Positions 1-11,480 of a stretch of DNA of 64,000 bases are shown here, piece after piece (positions within the stretch are counted from its first letter, which is position 1; each line of letters starts with the position of its first letter). A model generated the notes under the pieces. The model had not been told where the DNA came from, ran no database searches, and saw only the letters and a list, made by a program, of their open reading frames with translations. This DNA is from Dastarcus helophoroides (Eukaryota > Arthropoda > Insecta > Coleoptera > Bothrideridae): positions 25,034,162-25,098,161 of the forward strand of contig CM053337.1 of NCBI GenBank assembly GCA_028583605.1, given 5' to 3'. Position numbers and translations under genes: made by a program.

Positions 1-1490
1 ATACATGCCACTTTTAAAGCAAAGACAAATTTTTGAACTACCTAATAGCAACGCAGGATAAAGCACAACTCAAGTCTTTTTTTTATATCTATGAATACGT
101 TATAAGATTTTTTTTACTATGCCTTGGATTTTTTGTCTTTTTCTAATACAAATGAACATTACATTGTGATTAAGTCCAAAGGAGGTTTCACCCCTTTACC
201 ACATCGGCAATTAAATAAATAATTATGCGATACATATTTCGCCAGCAGAACTGGGAGTTTTCAAGCGAACTAATCGAACTAATAATTAGCAAAAGATGCA
301 TCGACGTCATCTGCATTCAGATTCAAATCGATGCTTAAACACAAGCCACAGTGTTTAGTTCAATGCTTTAGTGATTACATTGCGATAATTAATGGTCAAG
401 CACATTTAAATACCTCAATTTGAAAACAAACCTAAGAAGACTCCGTAATCCTGCTGGAAACAGTTTCGTCCTCGCGTTTTATTAAAACTTCCTGCTTTAA
501 TGGATATAAAAAAACTCCGCATGGTAAAGTATTCGAAGCTTGACCATTAATTACATACAGTTTATACTGCAGCAACAAATGTAGGTCCATCTGATAAGCG
601 TCCATACCAAAACATATATTATCCCATTAATATACGATAGAACGAAAATAATTGATCTTAGGATTCGATAAGCTTAAGATAGTGAAGGAGTCACGATGCG
701 TACAGGAAATAACGAAAAGCCAGCACGCGAGGTCCATAATATTTACGAGTTACAAAGGAATAGTTATTATAAAAAATAGTTTTGCAACATACGATACAAT
801 ATGTTTATATTTTTACACTCCACACAGATTTTTGCATAGATTACATTATTTAAGCAAATAAGGATAAAACTAGTGCATGGTACAACATTCGTTTCTTCTA
901 GTCAATTTTACGTTTGTTTTGGTGAGAAAAATTAACCATACAAACCCATTTGCCACAACGACAATAAAAAAATAATAATAAATATATTGTAACGAAATGT
1001 AATTATGGAATTTATAATCTAAGAAAATTTTCTAGAAAGATCTGATAAGAGAAAGCAGCCACGATAATGAAGCAAACGGCAGATAAGCGTTCCAGTTTCG
1101 GCAAAGGTTAAGCTTTATCTGCTGGATTCTTCTAGAACCCAGAAACGAGAACTATAGAAAGTAGGTTAAACCTACATTGTGGACTGTGGCCTAATCAAGC
1201 TAAAGTACTCTAATAACAGTTGTGTATTTTACCTTAATTTGGTAAAATCGCAGGTGGAACGAGATATGTCAAATTTCTGATTTTGTTAACTTTTTTGGAA
1301 ATTATGCGATATGTATTAGTGTTTTTTTTTACCGCTAAGAAATAAATTTTCAACAACTTCAACCAGACATGCATTTTAACTTTCAAATGTTGACATTTTT
1401 ATTTTTCAAATTTAAAGTTAAACAACTCTCAAACTATAAGAGCTAGACCCACAAATTCTGAGCTTAGTTGTTGCTTAACAAAAATAAAAA
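1..1490. other. AT-rich non-coding stretch, no gene recognised
   Basis: Mostly non-repetitive sequence without a convincing coding frame. Open frames are short, contain no recognisable motif and are rich in rare or low-complexity residues. If Rab23 continues leftwards on the minus strand, this may be intronic. I looked on the minus strand for the expected last Rab23 segment (an RTSVKED-like motif) and did not find it here. Confidence 0.5.
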
Positions 1491-1498
1491 ATAATATA

Positions 1499-1558
1499 CA
1501 AGGTGTGCAATTTGAATTTTTTGACAAAAATGTAATTTTGCGTTTGCTAACTACCCTG
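1499..1558. mobile_element. 60 bp mariner-end relic flanked by TA
   Basis: A 60 bp piece starts CAAGGTGTGC and ends CTACCCTG, so its ends are imperfect inverted repeats, and TATA lies on both sides. Ends of the form TA-CAGGGTG are typical of insect mariner-type elements. A second 60 bp unit with the same ends lies at 1860-1919. It codes for nothing. Confidence 0.4.
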
Positions 1559-1747
1559 TATAATATCGAATACTATTTAAATAAAATTACATTAATTAAA
1601 AAAAAGGACCTATTGTACTTATTTGCATAACAAATTTTCTGGATTTTCAAACGAGCTTCAAAATTAGAATGAAATTGCATGATTTTTCTAAATGTCTCAG
1701 AAGCTATTAATCGCAAACCCCCATTGTTTGATATATATTTTTGTTTT

Positions 1748-1827
1748 GGTGGAACGGACTGGTCTTTGATTATCTTCAAAACCTGAAATAAAAATTTTGT
1801 CCCCCAAGATTTGTATTTCAATTTTTA
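1748..1827. mobile_element. Collapsed copy of the palindromic foldback element
   Basis: It carries the outer end of the foldback family (GGTGGAACGGACTGG, then a TTATCTTCAAAA box) joined directly to the outer part of the other arm (AAGATTTGTATTTCAATTTT). The whole centre, including the hammerhead-like cores, is missing. An internal deletion between the two arms explains this. Confidence 0.65.
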
Positions 1828-1859
1828 ATATAAATTTGATTTATATATTTAATAATATA

Positions 1860-1919
1860 CAGGGTGTTATATTTAAAAAAAGGAAACTTTAGTGCACCAC
1901 CGTGTATATGTTCACCTTG
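1860..1919. mobile_element. 60 bp mariner-end relic flanked by TA
   Basis: It starts CAGGGTGTTATAT and ends ATATGTTCACCTTG, imperfect inverted ends, with TA on both sides. It has the same length and end type as the unit at 1499-1558 but a different centre. Confidence 0.45.
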
Positions 1920-1961
1920 TATAGTATACAATAATTGTAAAATGTGCGCCTCGTGGTAATA

Positions 1962-2326
1962 TATCTTTGTACTAAAAAGATTTTTGTTACCAAAATAATT
2001 GTAGAAGCTACAGGGCTTTAACGTACTAATGACTTACCCTGCATATTAAAAATTTTTACTTTTTTTGAAGAATTGGTGTTTTATTGTACGACTTATTTTG
2101 AAAATTTCAACATTTTAAAATATCTCAGTTCTTCCAAATGTCTTATCTTTGTACTAAAAAGATTTTTGTTACCAAAATAATTGTAGAAGCTATAGGGCTT
2201 TAACGTACTAATGACTCACCCTGTATATTAAAAATTTTTACTTTTTTTTAAGAATTGGTGTTTTATTGTTCAATTTATTTTGAAAATTTCAACATTTTAA
2301 AATATCTCCGTTCTTCAAAATGTCGA
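1962..2326. repeat. Tandem duplication, two units of 182 bp
   Basis: Two adjacent copies (1962-2143 and 2144-about 2326) are nearly identical. Each begins TATCTTTGTACTAAAAAG and contains a short block ending in ACCCTG(C/T)ATA, which looks like an inverted mariner-type terminus, followed by T-rich satellite. The second copy runs into the satellite block. Confidence 0.85.
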
Positions 2327-5270
2327 CCTTTTCCTCATTTGACTCCCTATAGTTTCAACTTTTTTTCTAACTTTTTATTTAATTTTTAAAATGTCGATTC
2401 TTTTCTAAATGTTAACCTTGATAATTTCAGGATTTTTAAAATTCTGTTTTTTTTTTGTATATATTCATTTTGTTTTGAACTTTTTACCATTTTACCGTTT
2501 TTTACCATTTTTATCTTTATTATTGTTTTTAACATTTCAACTTTTTTATCAATAAATGATTTTGAATATTTTGTTATCATGTCCATGGCTTTAAATTTTT
2601 TGGGAAGTGTTGATCTAAAAATTTGAACTCCTTTAAATATTCTCGTCTGGGTATTGGAAATGTACACATTTTTTAAAATTCTGACCCAAAGTTTTGTAAA
2701 TCTGAGAATTTTTTAACTCCATTTTTTTAAACACTTCGATTCTTTTTAAGAATTTTAATTTTTTGAAAGTTTTCGTCTTTGAAAACAGACTCAAAGTGTT
2801 TGATTTTGTAAAATATATTTTTTTTTTCAAAATTTTGGTTTTTGCTGAAAATTTTTATCTGCTGAAAATGACTTTTTTTTGAAAAATCTGACTTTTCGAT
2901 TTTGATTGAAAATCTTGATTTTCTTGTATATTTCAACTTTTTTTAACATTTCGACTTTATATTTTGAAAATATCGGATTTAAGATTCCCACTTTTTTTAA
3001 ATTTTGATCTGTTTTGTAAATTTCAATCTTTTCGCAATTTCCTCTCTCTTTAGGTTTTTGAACTCGAAAATAAATCAGTCAGATTAAAATTTTTGAGTTT
3101 TTTTTACAAATTTTGATATTCTTTATAAATTTGATTATGTGAAATATTGCTTTTTTTGAAAACCTCTATTTCTGTCCTTTTTTAAAATATCCAGTTTCAG
3201 AAGAGTTTCGCTTCTGGTATGGTGGACATACTGAGTTACTGTGCTCTTCTCTCTAAATTTTCTTATCCTTTGTACCAAATTTTCAATTCAAAAGAGTTTT
3301 GCCCTGGTATGGTGGATATACTGAGTTACCGTGCTCTGATGCTTTGAAATTGGCCTTTTTTTATTTTTCATTTTTGTATATTTCCTTGTATTTTATTTTT
3401 CATTTATTGTTTCTTTGTTCCTGAAGAAGCCCCCTTCGACGGCCAAACGTCGAACTACTTTTAGTAGTTCTTTGACACGGTCTAATCCCGGAAGAAGTAT
3501 ATCCTGTACTGACTCTGGTCGTTGAAGCCTTCGTTATCATGTCCAGTTTTTTAAAAAAATTCTACCTTTATTCACACTTTTGAGTACATCTTTCGAAGTG
3601 TATACTTTTCTTTAAAATTTTTTTCAAATATTGTGACTTTTTCTCGAAGTTATGACTTTTATGTAGTAAACTGGGCTTTTATTTGAAAACATTTTTTTCA
3701 AAAGTTTTTTTGAAGTTTCACTTTTTTGAAAAATTTAACCATTTGCAAAATTTCGATTTTTAAAATTGTCGAACTCTTTCAAAGTTTTTCCTTTTTTCGA
3801 ACGTTTCGACTTTTTATCATCAAAATTGTGATTTTCCAGAAGTTATGAAGACTTCGAATTTTTTTCGAAATTTCAACTATTTGTAAAAACTTCGACATCT
3901 TTTTCAATTTTTTTGAGAATGTTGACTGTTTTCCTAATATTTTGAATGTTTGTAACTTCGAAGTTTAAGGAAATCTTCTGTTCCTGAAAATTTTAATTTT
4001 GTTTGAAGAATTTAAGAAGAAAATTTTAATTTTATTTGAAGAATCTAATAAGAAAATTTTAATTGTTTTTGAAGAATCTAAGAAGTTTCTAATTGCAAAT
4101 TTTTAAAATTTTGCCTAAATTGCATAAAACGAACTCAAGACGATTTTAAAATTAAATTTTAAAAAAGGAGCGTTTTTTAAGTTTAAATTGTAAAGTTTCA
4201 AAAAATAGTTTAAATTCAGAATGAAATTTAAAACGAGTTTTAAATTTAAACAGGAAATTTGAAAAAAAGAAGCATAGATCGAAATTTTGACTTTAATTTA
4301 GAAATTAGAATATTTAAATCGAAACGTGAAGGAACACTTTTTGAGCCATTTTAAGGTTTCTTCCAAAAATTTCGCCTACATTAATATTGCTTCAATATTT
4401 CATCTGCCACCTGTACGTTTATATCAAGTTTTTAATTGTAAAGTTGCAATTTTAAGAAAATAATTAAAAAAGTTTGAATTTGTGTTTGCTATTTTGAGAA
4501 CAAGTAAAGATTTTTTAAAATCGATTTTACAATCTTGTGACTTTTCATTTCAAATTAGAAGTTTCTCAACTTCAGAAATCGAAATAAAAAACCTAAAAAT
4601 GCGAAGAAGGTCGAAATTTTCAATACAAAAAAAATTCTTTCCAAAGATTTAGGACAAAAAATTAGAATTTTTTTTAAAATCGTTCTGATTTTTTCAGTTC
4701 CACGACTTTGACATTTCTCAAGAAATTTTATGAAATAAGAATTGGAAGAAAATTTTAAATCGTCCTTCAAAATTCAAACTTTTTTCTTAAATGTGGATGT
4801 TATTCTCAACTTTTCATCTTTAAATTCTAATTTAAAAAAATCCATTAGAGATCCCCCTTTTAGATTTAAAACTGTGGAACATGGAAATGTTTGAAAAAAA
4901 TCTGAAATATTACTAAAAATAATATCATCTTTTTGTTGGATTTTGACTCTCTTCGAAGCTTAAATTCAATCTCTAAATTTCTATCTGTTTCTCAAAACAG
5001 CTTTTTGAGACTTCAGGAAATATTTAGACTTTGGAAAAAATATTTAGTTTTAATAAATTAAAATTTCGTGTTTAAACTGAAAATTTTGGAAATTATTTAC
5101 TAAAATTTTCGATTTTTTGCAGAAATCCACAAAATTTCAAGAAAAAGCTTTAAAATTCTGAGAAAATGTTGTTTAATATTTATATTTAAACATTAGAAGT
5201 GACAAATTAAAGCCAAACTTTAGAGTTTAAAACTTGCGTGTTTGTATTACAAAAAAAACTTGCATAAAGA
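2327..5270. repeat. T-rich degenerate TTTCGA/TTTTGACTTTTT satellite block
   Basis: Repeated words such as AAATTTCGACTTTTT, TTTGAAAATTTC and TTTTTTGAAAA recur every 18-25 bp with heavy drift. This is the T-rich orientation of the family that is best preserved at 24330-26900. Open frames are phenylalanine/lysine-rich artefacts. The block is interrupted at 3196-3540 by a more complex segment. Confidence 0.75.
3196..3540 (+). mobile_element. Retroelement-like segment with direct repeat and hammerhead-like motif
   Basis: A 45 bp box containing GGTATGGTGGACATACTGAG occurs twice (about 3200-3245 and 3290-3340). Next comes CTGAAGA at 3421-3427, a GCC/GGC stem, and AAACGTC at 3445-3451. GTTC (3417-3420) and GAAC (3452-3455) can pair. 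This is hammerhead-ribozyme-like architecture of the kind known from Penelope-like elements; the conserved G after stem II is C here. A CTACT/AGTAG hairpin follows. No reverse transcriptase frame is visible nearby. Confidence 0.45.
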
Positions 5271-5885
5271 CAAAATATATACTGACCACCTGCACCAATT
5301 TGGACAAATTGGTGTGGAAACGGTTTCATTAACGATGTTATCTCTCAAAAAGTGTAGGCAACTATAAATAAAATCGAATACATTTTAAGTGGTTTTTAGT
5401 GCCCATTTTTATCACGTTAGGGGCTCAATTTTGAAAATCCCCTCTTAGTGCTCACCTACGTATTATGGGGAATATCTGTGTGAAACATGTACCTAGACCC
5501 GCCAGTTTAAGCTGTGCGTTGTCTGTCAGTCAGTGCTTAGAGATTTTTTAGATTGATTAGTGAAAAAAAAATAGTGAAGTCCACGAACCTGTTTAAAAGC
5601 AAGATTCTGAACTCAAGATTGAACATTAGAAACTCAGAGCTTAATTTCATTTTTCTATTTTTCTTTATAAGCATTTTTCTTCGTGTTAGAGCCGTTTGAA
5701 AATCACCTAAAAAATAAGGTGTTTTTGTCACTTAATTTCTGATTTCTGTTGCCAGTGTAACTATTTCAGGAACTAATTTTTTAATTTTTTCTTTTCATTT
5801 TCACTTTTGTAACAAGATTGGTTATAGCGATGTTAGAAAATTTTTAAATGTTAAAAATATTGATACACAAATATTGTCCTATGAA
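5271..5885. other. Non-repetitive intergenic or intronic stretch
   Basis: Mostly unique AT-rich sequence with a slightly more complex patch at 5280-5530. No coding frame with recognisable content and no RNA gene seen. Confidence 0.4.
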
Positions 5886-5963
5886 ATGAAGAAAAATTAA
5901 AAAAACGCAATCACACTTGCTCTAACGCGTTTCGTAAGCTAAGCTATGATCTTCAGAGGAATA
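5886..5963 (-). mobile_element. Half copy of the foldback element
   Basis: One arm only. Read on the minus strand it contains CTGAAGATCATAGC, a matching stem strand with one swapped base pair, and GAAACGCGTTAGAG. The outer end of the arm has decayed. Confidence 0.65.
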
Positions 5964-6419
5964 CTACCAAAAATATTAGGTTAAAATATTGTGTTTAGAT
6001 CATTTTACTACTTCTGTGCAATTTATTCTCTCATATTTACCTTACAAGATAGAATGTCTATAACTCTTTAAATTGTATGTTCAATTAGCTTAAGTAAATT
6101 TACTCGTACATTAGTAAAAAGCAACATAAAATAGTCGACACGCCACTACTTAAAGGAGCGTAGCGAATGAGCGAACAAATTTGATGATATTTCAGGATTA
6201 AATTGGATGGAACTCTTAAATTCAGTTTCACGCTTAGTAAGCCAACTTAAATGCCCCTTTGAATTAAGTAATCAAAAGAACTCATTTGATTTTAATTTAA
6301 ATTTTACATGCCCTTTGGATTAAGTAATCAAAGGATTTTAATGTGATTTTTTTCTTCACGCTCCACTCAACTTAAATATTATCATTAAATATCAAATATT
6401 CTTGTCAAATCATTGAGAT
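5964..6419. other. AT-rich stretch, nothing recognised
   Basis: Non-coding. An imperfect direct repeat around GCCCCTTTGAATTAAGTAATC (6252-6330) is the only structure noted. Confidence 0.4.
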
Positions 6420-6667
6420 ATGCCACTAGAATGCAACCTAGAGTACAAATTCATGCAGCCCTCCAGGCGTGTATAGTGGATCATAGGTAGCTGAACTATC
6501 AACAGTTGAAACTCTGCCACCTAGCGAAGCGGTTGCTCTCTAGGAAAAAGTCCCAGAAGACAACGATTCTAATGCACAGACCAATAGGTTTGAACATTTA
6601 TTAGATTCGAAGTTTGGAAATACCAAACTAACGAGATCTAACAATATCGAAACCGGTATTTGTTTTC
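6420..6667 (+). repeat. Dispersed repeat B, long copy with an inverted end segment
   Basis: It shares about 250 bp with 27943-28220, including CACCTAGCGAAGCGGTTGCT, CCCAGAAGACAA and TAATGCACAGACCAATAGG. Shorter copies are at 10117-10245 and 11370-11480. At 6621-6662 the terminal segment is reversed relative to the other copies: ACCAAACTAACGAGATC here against GATATCGTCAGTTTGGT there. No coding potential, and the class is unknown. Confidence 0.75.
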
Positions 6668-6811
6668 TAAAATTTGGTCTATATTTTGATAAAAAAATTA
6701 AAATTTTTGAGAATTACATTTATCTGGAAATTCTGAAAAATAATTTTTGGAAATTGTGTAAAAACGCAAAAAATCGAGAATATTCCTTAAGATTAACTTT
6801 TTTTAAATCCA

Positions 6812-7510
6812 ACTTTCAGCAATTTCCTTCCTGTTTTCAAAATTTCGACTCTTATCTTAATATTGCACATTTTATGACATAACGGTGGGGCAAGTAGTAG
6901 GTCTCGCTTTGGGTTTAGACAGTCATTAGAATATAAATATTCTGCCAAAAAATTTCAAATTTTTCTCCGAAGTCTTTTTCTCAAAATTCGCCTCTTTTTT
7001 GAGGTTTCGACAAAATTTGATTACTTTCTGAAAAATTTCGAGACTTTCAGTAATTTCCTTCCTTCTTTCAAAATTTTGACGTTTATCTCAATATTGCACA
7101 TTTTTTGACATAACGGTGGGGGTAAGGAATAGCTTGTCTCCCTTTGGGTTCAGACAGTCGTCAGAATATAAATATTCAGCCGAAAAACTTCGAATTTATC
7201 TCTGAATTTTTTTTCTTAAAATTCGTCCCTTTTTCGAGGTTTCGACAAAATTTGATTCCTTTCGGAAAATTTCGAAATTTCTAACTTTCAGCAATTTCCT
7301 TCCTGTTTTTAAAATTTTGACGTTTATCTCAATATTGCACATTTCCTGACAACGGTGGGGCAAGGCAGTAGCTTGTCTTCCTTTGGGTTCAGACAGTCAT
7401 CAGAATATAAATATTTGGCTGAAAAATTTCGAATTTTTCTCTGAAATCTCCTTTTCTCAAAATTTGCCTGTTTTTCGAGGTTCAGACAAAATTTGGTTAA
7501 TTATGGAAAA
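6812..7510. repeat. Higher-order tandem repeat, three units of about 230-240 bp
   Basis: Units begin with ACTTTCAG(C/T)AATTTCCTTCC at 6812, 7043 and 7284. Each holds a complex core (ATATTGCACATTT, ACGGTGGGG, TTTGGGTT(T/C)AGACAGTC, AGAATATAAATATT) followed by satellite sequence. So the satellite is locally organised into longer units with a unique core. Confidence 0.8.
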
Positions 7511-7823
7511 TTTCGAAATTTTACTAAATTTCGACACTTCGATCGTTTTTTAGAAACTTCATTTTTTTTTTTCAATATTTGTTAGGGTTTTTGGAACTTT
7601 CGATCTTTACCGCATAGTTCGTCTTTTTCGCAAAATTTCGATATATTTTGAAAATTTATGTTTCTGGTTTTTTTTTAAAATTTCATCATCTTCTCAAAAT
7701 TTGATTTTCTTTGCAAAATTTCTATTTTCCTTTGTCGTAATTTCATTTTTGTTCCCGAAATTCATATTTTTCTCGAAATTTAGACTATGCTTCAAAATTC
7801 ATTTTTTTTTTTTGGAGACTTAT

Positions 7824-8075
7824 GGTGGAACGGTCCTTGGGTATCTTCAAAAATTGAAATACAAATCGTGTCTTCTGAAACCAAGAAAAATTAAAAACAC
7901 AACAAAGGTTGCTATAATGCATTTCGACAACCAAGCTATCATCTTCAGAGAGATACTGTTCTGTACTGTATCTCTCTGAAGATGATAGCTTGGCTGTCAA
8001 GTTGCGTTAGAGCAACCTTTGTTGTGTTTTTTTTATCTTTCTTGGTTTCAGGGGATAAGATTTGTATTTCAATTA
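7824..8075. mobile_element. Palindromic foldback element, full-length copy
   Basis: Both arms are present. The left arm starts GGTGGAACGGTCCTTGG and runs through GAAATACAAATC, GAAACCAAG and ACAACAAAGGTTGCT to CATCTTCAGAGAGATAC. The right arm is its inverse. The right hammerhead-like core has decayed (TCAAGTTGCG instead of CGAAACGCG); the left one retains CTGAAGA and GAAA but has ATGCAT instead of ACGCGT. Confidence 0.85.
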
Positions 8076-9700
8076 CTTGGAGACATTTGCGAAATTTTAC
8101 CTTTTTTCCAAGAATTCGATTTTTTTGAATAATTTATATTTTTTTCTACAATTTTGGCATTTTTCGACGTTTTCTAATTTTCTTAACGTTGGGTATTTTC
8201 TAAAAATTTTGGCCTTGCAGAAATTGATTTTCCAGAAGTTTTTATTAGTTTTCCAAAGTTTGTCCGTTTCTTGAAAATTTGATTTTTATATCAAAATTTG
8301 ATAGTCAATATTTCTGGACATTTCGACCTTTTCCTCGAAATTTGTCTTTTTTTTTTAATTTTGACGGTTAACCTTAAAATGATTCTTTTCCCCAAAATTT
8401 GCCTATTTCCCAAAATCTTTTTGTTCCGCTTTATGTTAAAAATTTTACTTTTTAGATTTTTTTTTCAGAAATGGTCTTTTTCCCAAATTTCATTTTTCTT
8501 AATATTTTTCTGTTTCCGAAAAATTTGACTATTTTAAATTTGATTTTTCGACAATTTCAACTTGTATCTGAAGCGGCTCATTTTCAAAATGTTTATTCGT
8601 TATCTTAAATCTTGATCTAAAAATGTCGATTTTTTCTCCGAATTGGCTTTTTCTTAAATGTTGACTTTCCCAAATTCGTTTTTTTTCCCGAAATCAGATG
8701 AGAATGTTAGGAAATACGTAAAAATGTTGAGAAAAATATTTTTGGGAAATTTGGAAAACAAGATTTTCTATAAATACAACTTTCTTAGCGAAATTTGTTT
8801 ATTATGTCTAATCGAGATTAGACAGTAGATATTTTTGGAAATTGACATTTTTTTCTGAAAATTCGACTTCTTCTAAAAATTTCGCCATTTTTTCCCAATA
8901 TTCGACGTTTCGAAATTTTGTCTTCAAATTCTCAACATTTTTCATGATTTTCCAAGAAATCAGGTTTCTATTTTATATTTCGTTTTCCGAAAATTCCGAA
9001 TTTTTTCCAAAATTTGGTTTTACCTGGTAATTCGTGTTTTGTTAAATTACGACTTTATAATCGAAATGGCCTTTTATTCTTTTAAAATTGGGCTTTGTTT
9101 TGAAATTTTTGAACATTTTCTAAAAATTTCGACCTTTTTCCTTTTTTTGACACCATTTTTCAGAAAATCGTTTTCTTTTCGAAACCCATTTTTCTTAATA
9201 TTTGTTTTTTTTGTAAAAATTTGTTTTTTTTAAATTTAACTTTGGGAAAATTTCAATCTGATCTTCCAAATTTGTCTTATTCTCGAAATTCGTTCATTTC
9301 TCCAAAGTTGCATCAAAGTTTTAAACGAAATCCAAAAATGACGTTTACCTAAAAATTTAATGTTTCTGGCATTTATACTTAAAATTAGGCTTTTCCTCCA
9401 ATTTTTGACTTTTTCTCAAAATTCGTTTATTTTTCCAAAGTTCGATCAAAGTTTTAAACGAAATATAAAAATTTTAAAAATACTAGTATTAGGAAATTTT
9501 ACGGACGAGACTTTTGGTAGATATCAAGATAAATATCAACATTTAAATGAAATAAAAATTCTGAGGGATATATTTTTAGAAATTACATTTATTTTCACAA
9601 AACTCGACTTTTGAAAATTTCGACATTTTTGAAAGTTTTTCGAAAGGTCAAGTTTTTATTTTAAATCCAAATTTCTGATATTTGTAATTTCGACTTTAAT

Positions 9701-10116
9701 TTTGGAAATCTGGAAATTGGATCACTCCCAGTTCATGTAGTTTAGTGAAAATATCCATACAGTGTGTCCCAAGATAGAGTATTGAAGGATGATTTCTTTA
9801 TTATTTGTGGGTTTATGAGAAAAAGTCATGGCTTGAAAAACTCTTGCTTTACCTGAAATTACCGAAAATGACATATTTTTCGAGATTTTTTGTACAGAGA
9901 GTTCAATTATTTGAAGATTTCAAAAAATAGTTAACAGTAAATTATTATTTTTGCGATATCAAACATTGTTATCAAGAAATGTAGTTTGTAATGATAAAAA
10001 ATGGTCAAAAAGGAAATTTTGGTTAATTTTCTAGAAATAGGTTGCCATTCAAGGTTAGACACAAGAAAATAAAGGGGCTTTGATAATAACAATAAGTGAT
10101 TAAACCAAAACATCAT
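9701..10116. other. Non-coding stretch with a possible transposon end
   Basis: ATACAGTGTGTCCCAAGATA at 9758-9777 looks like a mariner-type terminus and is matched, inverted, near 12494-12516. The rest has no recognisable coding content. Confidence 0.35.
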
Positions 10117-10245
10117 CTAATGCACAGACCAATAGGTTTGAACATTTATTAGATCAGAAGTTTGAAAACCAAAGACCGGTTTCTATCGTATTAGATCACG
10201 TTAGTTCAGTTCAGTTTGGCATATCCAATACGCCTATTCTAAAAC
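10117..10245 (+). repeat. Dispersed repeat B, short copy
   Basis: Shares TAATGCACAGACCAATAGG, TTTGAACATTTATTAGAT, AAACCAAAGACCGGTTT and CAGTTTGGCATATCC with the other copies. The 5' half seen at 6420 and 27943 is absent. Confidence 0.75.
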
Positions 10246-11090
10246 TTCAACTATTTTTGAAACTTTACAGCTTAAACTTGAAAAATGTTCCATTTTTTAA
10301 TGCCAGCTTTAAATTTGCAGCTTAAAGCGTTAGCTTCCTCAAAAAAATTTGAAATTTTCAGGAGAACGAGATTTTTTTAAATAGTCAAGTTTACAAAATT
10401 TGAAGATTCATATCATAAAAAGGCAAAATTTTGAAAAAGGGTTGAAATTTTCAAAAAAGTCGAAATTTTGAAAAAATCAAAATATCAATAAAAGTTAGAA
10501 ATTTTCGGAAAACTTCGAGTTTACAAAATTTAAAGATTTGAGAAGAAGTTAATGTTTTAAAGATTAAAATTTAGAAAAAAAGTCAATATTTTAAAAAACT
10601 CAAAACTTTAAAATGTTCATGAAAAAACATCGAATTTTTCAAAAAACTTTGCATTTACAAAATTGAAAGATTAAAGAAAGAGTCAACATTTTAAAAACAC
10701 TTTGAAATTTTCAAAAAGGCTGAAATTTTGGAAAAAAAAATCATAACTTTGAATTGTTGATAAGAAAGTTCGAAATTTTCGGAAAACTTTCAGTTTACAC
10801 AATTCGAAGATTCATAAAAAAGTAAAATTTTGAAAAATCGTTAAAATTTTCAAAAAAGTCGAAATTTTGAGGATTAAAAACTTTGAAATATTGATGATAA
10901 AAGTTTAAAATTTTCAGAAAAGTTCGAATTTACACAATTTGAAGATTCAAGAAATAGTCAACATTTTAAAAGATTGAAATTTTCAAAAATATTCGGAATT
11001 TTGAAAAATCAAACCGTTGAAATGTTGATGACTGAAGTTCAAAATTTTCAAAAAACTTCGAATATATAAAATTTTAATAATTTCATAAGT
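10246..11090. repeat. A-rich satellite block
   Basis: Words such as AAAAAAGTCGAAATTTTGA and TTTACAAAATTTGAAGATT recur. This is the opposite orientation to the block at 6680-9700. Non-coding. Confidence 0.7.
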
Positions 11091-11369
11091 TAAAGTAAAT
11101 GCCCCAGGGCTTACGTTTTATAAGAGTCCAGTGAGGTAGGTCTTCCTCTCGAAATTTAATATCAGAAAGCAGTTTTTTTCATGCAACTTTAAATTTTTCT
11201 TCGAAATGTGTGTCTTTTTCTGAAGATTGCATGTTTGGCTGCATGCATTAGCAGTCCAAGTTGTATTCTACTAGCATAAAACATCATCAAACAAAGGTAT
11301 TACCACCTGCCACTATGCCAATTTCTACTCTCTTTAACATTTTTTGTTTCAGTTTTTATTTTCTGAATT

Positions 11370-11480
11370 ATAATGCACAGACCGATAGATTTAAATATTT
11401 ATTGAATTCCGAGTTTGGAAAACAAATATCGGTTTCGATCTTGTTAGATATCGTCAGTTTGGTATACCCAAGTTCAACGT
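11370..11480 (+). repeat. Dispersed repeat B, short copy
   Basis: TAATGCACAGACCGATAG through CAGTTTGGTATACCC. Its terminal segment (about 11420-11466) is in the orientation opposite to the one at 6621-6662. Confidence 0.7.

Larger units (their letters stand above)
6680..9700. repeat. T-rich satellite block
   Basis: Degenerate AAATTTCGACTTTTT-type repeat over about 3 kb, interrupted by the foldback element at 7824-8075. Phenylalanine-rich open frames on the plus strand (for example 8062-8528 and 8842-9233) are translations of the repeat, not genes. Confidence 0.75.

Noticed and set aside
3196..3540. A complete Penelope-like element
   Set aside because: Only a terminal-type segment is present. 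No reverse transcriptase or GIY-YIG frame can be read in the surrounding satellite.
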